Positions 57,105-64,000 of a stretch of 64,000 nt of DNA are shown here, piece by piece. The DNA is taken from contig JAODTK010001554.1 in assembly GCA_026419785.1 (NCBI GenBank), forward strand, positions 558,001-622,000, in the 5' to 3' direction. This stretch comes from Sclerodactyla briareus (lineage: Eukaryota; Echinodermata; Holothuroidea; Dendrochirotida; Sclerodactylidae). How positions within the stretch are numbered: position 1 is the stretch's first letter; every line of letters starts with the position of its first letter. The position numbers and the translations under genes are program-made. The notes below the pieces were generated by a model. That model ran no database searches. It had not been told where the DNA came from and was given only the letters and a program-made list of their open reading frames with translations.

Positions 57105-60100
57105 TTAATAATTGAAAGGAATTTCGGTATCAAACATCATGTTCAGCACTTCCCATTGGCCTTTCAGCCGTTATTTTGCTGAAGTAGTAATTAAAAACCG
57201 CGGCATGTTACCGAAGCGCTGACTCAAGCTTCACCTGAAACGTTGCATTAAGAAAAAATAGAAACATTTCGCGGAGCGGCAAGCACCCAATTCACATTAT
57301 GTAACATATGCATCCACGTATAAACTGATTCATGAAATAGGGAGGTTAGTGGGTTATCAAAACATTCCTGAAATTGCCCACATCCTGTTAGACATTTAGT
57401 TCCACCTATTCAGTTTTGAAAGAAGAAAAAAAACACGTGAGTTCAATTCACTTCAAACATTTCAATCATCAAACGGGAGCAGGAAAAAGACCGGGATGCA
57501 TTTTCGGAAACATGCACTGACTATTTAATTTTCAAAAGTTGAAAATGTTATACTTATTTGTCGATGAATACATAATGTATCAGCTTACCAGGAGGGGTGT
57601 TTGGTTTGTCTTGGTAGCGGAGTCTTGCGAAACGTTTACCAAACAAGTTGAAATTCTGTATGGACGTTCCTACTGTGCATGGAGCAATAACGGAGTCGTT
57701 TCGTGCTACTAGCACCAGCTACTATTGGATTCGCAATGAAGGTTACGGCGCATGTATCGAATTACGACCATGACCACTCCTAAACATCACCGTACACTCA
57801 ACTCTTATACACGACTGCCGCTAGCTTTCACGGCCTGCAAATTTCCCGCTGTGATAGCTTATTCCTTTTGATAGCTGGTTGATTGGCGTTTCCTGGACGA
57901 GTGAATCCGGTGAAACGTATACCCGAGCAATTGAAACACTGGCTTCCAGTGTAGTACACGATTTAATGATTATGGGAACCCCAACTGTTCAAACGTGGAA
58001 ATATAGGGCCAAAGCGAACTGACCGTATTGTGTGCAAGATAAACTTGTTTTTATGTTGTGTAAATCGGGAATAAGATCGTCGAATATAAAACTGCTCGGA
58101 TATTAAGGCGGAATACGTAGGCCTACGCTGGCGGTCGTGAGACGAAGGAGTTGGTGGACACGGGGCAGAGGTAAGGAGGGTCGGTTGTTTGGAATTACAG
58201 TGGCGTGCGCAGATGGTTGCCTCGTCTAAGCAGCTGCGGAGAGACGAAATAATATTAAGGACCAGGGGCAAAGTATTGGGTAGGGGAATTTAGCGAGTCA
58301 GGGCGGGGAAGAAGAAAAGATTGGGCCTAGAGTTTAATCGCGCAGGTGATGACACCGCTTGACTCTTCAGCCGATTAATAAAGTCTAAAGATGTCATCGC
58401 CATTCTCACCTAGCCATCATACTTGGCTATTCTGAGGTTTCCAACCGCAGTGGATGGAGAGTGGGTAGTAGGAAAGTTTTATAGTACAATTCTTAAGTTT
58501 TTTAGAATCGATGAGCGGAACTAGTCAAAATGAAGAACCATATTCTGGACATTGTTTGAATTTCATACTCTACAGTAGTATACATACCACCTGCCCATTA
58601 CATTCTCAAACCAGAAAGATCACAATTACCAAATTTCACGTGAATCAGATAGTAGTCATACACACGCTTGACCGCATGCATGGTCCATATTTTGAACACA
58701 AGTGTACACATTGTTTTCGAAGAATTGCATAATCCATCGGGACTGCAAGAAGACCATGTCCATCAGTTTCGTGGAAATTCGATGGGGAGATAAGCTTTTA
58801 GTCTACCTAATTACCATATTTTGGGCTGCAAACCTAGACGTCATTTAGTGTTCACCATCCACATTATCATACACACTGAACTGATCACCACACCAACAAC
58901 CAGCTTTCAGTACTAATCGCTATCGTCACTAATACGGACAATTTATGGCGAATTCCTAATTGCTCTTTCGGTACCAAAAGTGTGCCTGGTATACAACGAC
59001 TCTTCAAAAAGCCCCTCTCCAAGAACATACATATTATGGCATTCAGGTTTAGCAGATTACGCGACTCACATACTGACAGACAGACAGACAAACACCACGT
59101 ACAGAGGATACTTGTCTCACTTCGAGCAAAGTAAGGCGGACAGATTGAAGACCCAGATTTTTGCCTATTGATCAAAACCTGGAAAGAACGTTTTGTGCCG
59201 CCTTGTTCTTTTTCGATATGCGATATAGTTCGGATCGTGAATAATAGGATACGAGTGACGTGCCTGCTGGGGTTTTAACTGTTGAATTGTTGCCTCGCCA
59301 AGACAGAACGTTCATTACCACTTCGTATGGGTCCTATATAGATATGCACAAGGATCCATCGCCTTCCGACAAACGCCGCCCACTCAGTAATGTGTTTGAG
59401 ATTGTCATTTGGTGATGGGCGATGGGGGGGGGGGGGGTGTCGGTCGGGGTGTTAGGACCATTGGAGGCGATGTTCACACTATTGTCGATACAATACATCC
59501 GGTGGAGTTTCATCGGTCCTTCGAGTGCTTTTTTTTTTTTTTTTTTTTCAATAGGATGTTCACGCATCACACTAGTTTGATAGGATACATCTTTCTATTG
59601 GGACGTCAAGTTGGAAAATAAAAAAATCTATCGATGTAGTAACAATTTCGCGTGCAGTGATACTTCACAAGAGTATGAAGGCCACAGCAAAGCTCCCTAT
59701 TAGCTCGACCAGTGACGGTATGGAGGGGGCTTGGTTGCGTCGCTTCCACCAAGTTACTTTGAAATGCAAAAAAGTGCAAAGATGGCGGTGGACACAGAGA
59801 GGCCGGAGTGTTGTAGCCGTTTCCGCCAGGGGCGTCGCCAGAATTTCTTAGATGGGGTAATGAGCGTTTTCCCGGAGTGCCGCCCCACAGCCTGACGATG
59901 GGGTTCCGATGGGGACGCCGGGAATAGAAACAATGAAGGCCCAATTGATGAAGCCTATGAGGGGGGTGGGGGGGGTACTCTTACAGACGGCCCTTACGAG
60001 GGGTTTTAACCTGTACGGGGCCGCTAATGTCTCGTGTGGGCAGGGGGTGGGAGGAACGTATTAGGATATAACAGTTTCCCCCAATGTTGCTCTTGATGCT

Positions 60101-60983
60101 CTGTTGTGACAATAGCATGCGCAGGGAGCTTTTATCCGCACCACAGAAAAGTGGCTGTTAATGTTGCTGATATGTTTTTTCCTCCAAATAAGTGGCAGGA
60201 GCTAGGCCAGAAACGGGGAAAGCTGGAGGTCGCCAGACCTCATTTCGACAAAGAAGAACTTTACAAACAATTCTCCTGAGATTTTCCCCAGACTTCTATA
60301 CAGCCTGCTGCCTCAAACAAGAACGAATGTTTGGAAAGAAAAAATCCAATCTCAAATGCCGGCGTTTCTACACAGTTCACCGGATTCGTTTTCGAGATTT
60401 GGGCAATTGTAAATTGATTCCTCGACCGAAGCAGAGACGGCCCCCAGTCGTTTTCATCGTCACTGATACCCTGCCACATAAAACTTCGGCAAAAACATTG
60501 CAGCGTTCGTTGTGACCTTGTAGCCCTCATCTGTTGCCAGCGGTTTGCCGCCGGTTCTTTGACTGCCGCACAGTAAGCCTAGGTGCAATTACGTTGTAAT
60601 AAAAGTGTTGGGCCATAACACTGATAAAGTCACCGTCGGGCGGTATTGTCCATACCGATATTATTTGGTCCTATATCGGCCGATACCGTTGCTGACATTT
60701 CCAAGAGACAGTACCCACAAAATAAACATTGCTGGTAATTCACTGAATACCCGCCGCGCGATAGCTCGATTAATCTTCATCGGTGTCTAACGATGTATGT
60801 TATTCTCATTGTTCAATATGCCAAAGTCCGAGGAAGAATGATGAGATGAATTCCAATTGTGTTTCGGGGACAACGACGCAGCATATAAGGAGACCATGTT
60901 ACAACAATCGATTCTCATAACCCCACCCCTCCATTTTTCAACCACAAATCATCCTACGTCTAGGGTATTTCTTCATTTTTGAT
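57105..60983. other. Unassigned stretch with microsatellites
   Basis: GACA repeat (59,081-59,094), G-run (59,426-59,437), T-run (59,529-59,548). A CAGGGGCG transposon-end-like motif lies at 59,827-59,834. A pair of similar short segments (GAAACGTTTACC near 57,628 and GAAACGTATACC near 57,912, each followed by TTGAAA) is about 284 bp apart. ORFs 57,963-58,271 (-), 59,606-59,944 (-) and 60,192-60,515 (+) show no family motif. Confidence 0.35.
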
Positions 60984-61750
60984 CCTGCGGCAGGCAACGG
61001 AATCTATGCCAGGTTCCGCACCGTGCTTATGTGTGTGTGTGTCTCTGTCGTGTGTGTGTGTAGGTGTGGGTGTGTGGTGTGTGGGACACCCCTTGTCAGC
61101 CGAAGTCTAAAGAACGCAAGCATGTATCGAGTTCAAAATAAGTATGGGGTAGGACATATAGAGAGGATGATCACTATTTTTTGGTGCCAGCTTAAGGTAT
61201 TCAAGGTCACGAAGAGGGCAAAAGTTCACAGACGCTTGTCAGACGATATCTACGAAGGCAGCAGCATCGCACGTATGGTGAGGATGAACCTTATTGTATT
61301 TTGGTGTTAGGTCCGGTCATTTAGGTTCACAAACAGTGTCGATCCTTATATATCTTGGAAACGGAACATTTTAGGGGGATGTCGTATGGAAAGATTTTTT
61401 CGTCTGGGCCAACTACAGCTTGTGACGACCTTGACTCCTCAGTGACCTTTGACCTCTTGATCTCGTTTGACCTTTCGACCGTGTGACAATGAGTGCTAAT
61501 TTTTTGTGATGACCAAGATGGTTCTGTTGAGGACAAACGATAAAGTGAATTAGACTAATGTTATATAACACATTCCACACGAGTATCTCAAGGAACGCAG
61601 ATGTGTGAAAGGTCATGACAGCCTAAAACAATGGAATGTTGGTTTAACTTGACGTTTGACATTGTGACATCTTGGCAACCGAACACACATTGTAGAGGGA
61701 TGTGGTAATAGAACGTTTTGTTCGTCTAAGCGCAACTGCATGTCGTCCGC
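60984..61750 (-). repeat. CA-hairpin repeat copy V
   Basis: On the minus strand, GACC-type half-site clusters come first (plus-strand TGACCTTTGACCTCTTGATC and neighbours, 61,420-61,480). A GTCAGA/GCTGACA-like block follows, then the CA tract (TG on plus, 61,028-61,084). The tract is followed by GGCATAGATTCCGTTGCC and the hairpin CCTG-CCG-CAGG (60,984-60,994) with ATCAAAAATG after it. It lacks the long G-run tandem units of copies I and II. Confidence 0.65.
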
Positions 61751-62635
61751 TATGCATGGGAGCCTATTTGGGTTGTTTGAAACTGTCGGTATATTCTTGA
61801 ATATTTCGTGTGGCCGTTTGCCACCTGCACTCAGCAATCTAAAGATGCTTGTGTCCAGAAAAAAAATGACATAAGTGGCCCAGTGCCCCGATAAATAATC
61901 CCTCAGGCGTGGGTATGTGATACCCAATTTGATAAAGCTTGCACCTTCAGATGCCACACAAGTACAGTGTGTGTAGATATTACTGTAATACAACCTGTCT
62001 GACTCCCAACTGTCCACCTTTTCATTATACACACAATTTCCCTGGACACAGACTGATATTGCACTCTTGTGGCACTGCAGTAATGAGCATATTAGCCGCA
62101 ACCATGTTGTCGGCAATGTCCTTAGTCACAGGGTTTTGTGTTATCTGCGTCAGGTCTCAGGGACACACCCATAAACTTGCAATGTTCTTCTTGTGATTTA
62201 GCTCTCAGGGTAGCAATTTGCAGACCTAATCCCAGGGCCTATTACAAACTTTGATGGATTTTTATGGGCATTCTCAACAAGTAGGCCAATCTAAAGTTTC
62301 ATTTAAAAGGGGGGGGACAGCTGGTATAACTAGGAGGTAGGTGCTGGCAGAAAATCCTGTTTGATACATGTTTCCAACAATAGCGGTACATGTAAGAACC
62401 CCCTCCACCGGGCGGGGACCCAGAACACAAAATCGAAAACCCCGCACCAAACCGGGAACAGTACCCCTACCCACCCCCACCCCCCCCCCTCCCCCTCCAT
62501 CACACAGGTCTCCCACACCAAAAATTGCAAAAACACTTGAGTTTGAGCTTGAGTGGCTACAACAGGTAGTGAAAAACCCTTCATAAAAGGGCCTCGGTGG
62601 ATTCGCCATTTAGATGTCTTCCAAACCTATTCGGT
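61751..62635. other. Unassigned stretch
   Basis: The minus-strand ORF at 61,613-62,116 (167 codons) starts next to repeat copy V and shows no recognisable domain. A C-rich tract (62,468-62,498) inflates ORFs near 62,274-62,609. Confidence 0.35.
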
Positions 62636-62710
62636 TTAAATAAAATAATATATTAATATAATTTTAATTTAAATAATAATAAAATAATTAATAAAATAAT
62701 AATAATTTCA
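62636..62710. repeat. TAA/AT low-complexity tract
   Basis: Almost only A and T, with AATAAT and AATTAA words. Confidence 0.8.
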
Positions 62711-64000
62711 ACGGAATTAGACAAAGGGAAACAAATATCGTTTTTATCATTGGGGAGCAATGACAGACTCAGAATGACCCGTATTGACCTAGCTGCTTTG
62801 AAAAGAAGGAATATGGTGTCATCGTGAAAACTCTAATCAGAACCAAGACTGGCAAACTGGCTATACTTGCATGCTTGTTGCTTTTACCCCCCCCCCCCCC
62901 ACCACTCTGCTGTTGTGTGTCAAGTCCAAAGCTTATCTCAGTCAACAGAGTGAGATCTGATGTCTGAAATAGACCATCAACCAAATACCTGCCAACAAGC
63001 AGGAGTCATTATGTTACCCTTATGCTTTTGGTCGGCGGAAATCAATTTTCTGTTTTCTTTGAAATGGACAATGAAGGTTCTATATATCTATCTATGACTT
63101 TTGTATGTAATGCTTACGAACAATAATTCGCATAGTTTACGCGAAAATTTGAGTTGTCCATTTGTGAACAAAATTCAGGATGGGGACTCCATTGTGTTCC
63201 TGACAACAGTCAGGTTCATTTTGAAGTCACCGGAGGTCATGGCATCTTTTTTGTGATTCCACAAAACTTTGTCAGAATTGAATAATACTTCGTGAATGGG
63301 GAGGTATTGTTCTCAACAAAAGTAGAAGGGAAGGAGGGCAGAGAAGGAAAGGATAATATTTAAATGTTCAAGTGTGCGACTATTTATAGTTTGAAAGGAA
63401 TTTCAAGTAAAACCGACAATATCTTATAGGGGTAATAAAAGTTTTCTGTTTGGCCTAGTAGGCACTGCCTGTCAGTAGGGCCAAAGAATCGCGACAAAAG
63501 TTTGGTGTCTTGTTGTCTAAGTTAGGAACTAGGCAGGAAGCGAAGGACCCTATATTGACAAACAAAACATTGCTATGAATATCTATATAGATACTTACAT
63601 TTTCCGATATCTCTACAACCAAAGGGTAATAAATCTAGTTCAGTTTTACGGCCGCAATGTATCCTCCTGTTTGTATGTACTCGAAACACTTAAGTTAACA
63701 AGGGCGTAGAAACCGGGGGGCTGGGGGCGCCAGCCCCCCAACTCAAAATCGTGGGGGAGGAAACATTATTCCGCCCCCCCCCCTCCTACTTCCAAGGAGA
63801 ACCCCCTTTTTATTTCACAAATTATTAGAAATTATTGTAGGCTATAATTCAGCATTAATTTATGTTATCCTCCACACTTCACTTTCCACGGGGCACGATC
63901 GCTAAGAACCTCAGAATTATGTTCGAATTACTCAACGCAATATTTTGATCGTTCAGGCCTACGTGTTGTGTGCGAGTGCCGACCAGCGATATAAAGACTC
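62711..64000. other. Unassigned stretch with a possible transposon end
   Basis: C-run at 62,887-62,900. CAAGGGCGTAGAAACC followed by a G-run and a GGGGGCGCCAGCCCCCC palindrome lies at 63,699-63,740, with a C-run at 63,774-63,782. This resembles the ends of the 170-bp MITE (CAAGG(G)CG then G-run). No gene recognised up to the window edge. Confidence 0.4.

Noticed and set aside
57215..57262. Possible Penelope-like element tail near GAAGCGCTGACTCAAGC
   Set aside because: Only a few codons look suggestive, and no RT or GIY-YIG motif was found nearby.
61613..62116. 167-codon minus-strand ORF as a gene
   Set aside because: No domain, signal or biased composition was visible. Its 3' part overlaps the end of repeat copy V.
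1..64000. tRNA or rRNA genes
   Set aside because: I looked for the T-loop GGTTCRANNCC with a paired acceptor stem and for conserved rRNA words and found none I could support. A covariance-model scan would be decisive.

Overview
This is eukaryotic, almost certainly animal, genomic DNA with no host gene I can identify with confidence. The clues are a DIRS1-like tyrosine-recombinase retrotransposon, CR1/L2-like LINE fragments, many small foldback (MITE-like) elements, long arrays of diverged 80-312 bp repeats, and CA, TG and GACA microsatellites. There are no prokaryotic operons, rRNAs, or tRNAs that I could recognise. The mixture fits a marine invertebrate with a repeat-rich genome (echinoderm, hemichordate, cephalochordate or lophotrochozoan), but the phylum cannot be fixed from this sequence. 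Near-identical duplicated segments differ mainly by one-base indels, often in homopolymers. Some frameshifts in the transposon genes may therefore be consensus errors of a long-read assembly rather than true decay.

Layout. 1-1,829: a copy of a dispersed 'CA-hairpin' repeat family, with a second copy in opposite orientation at 24,400-26,150. 3.9-7.6 kb: three short foldback elements. 8.56-9.18 kb: a diverged copy of the 312-bp repeat. 9.92-12.99 kb: a 5'-truncated, frameshifted LINE reverse transcriptase, itself interrupted by a 654-bp inverted-repeat element. 13-24 kb: mostly unassigned sequence with GGACTC minisatellites and CG-rich palindromes. 26-31 kb: unassigned, with one possible orphan exon, a 121-bp foldback and a GACA microsatellite repeat. 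31.6-37.4 kb: a ~2.85-kb tandem duplication carrying a CA-hairpin element, a 170-bp MITE and a LINE 3' end in each unit. 38.7-41.8 kb: about nine and a half copies of a dimeric ~312-bp repeat rich in TGACCT half-sites, ending in the same CA-hairpin module. 43.7-48.4 kb: the DIRS1-like element (gag with an apparent spliceosomal intron, RT, RNase H, tyrosine recombinase). 49-52.7 kb: purine tracts, a TA tract, a ~258-bp direct repeat and a 79-bp minisatellite. 55.3-57.1 kb: an AACTGG/CCAGTT-rich element. 61.0-61.75 kb: another inverted CA-hairpin copy.

The genes that can be named all belong to retrotransposons and all are broken. The RNase H of the DIRS element still shows its acidic residues. 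Its RT active-site motif is not recognisable, and the codon where the recombinase tyrosine is expected reads as a stop. The most interesting unexplained signal is the family of AGGTCA-rich tandem-repeat elements that end in a CA microsatellite followed by a conserved short segment with a small hairpin. Their architecture resembles non-autonomous Helentron-type (DINE-like) elements, but I cannot prove that here.
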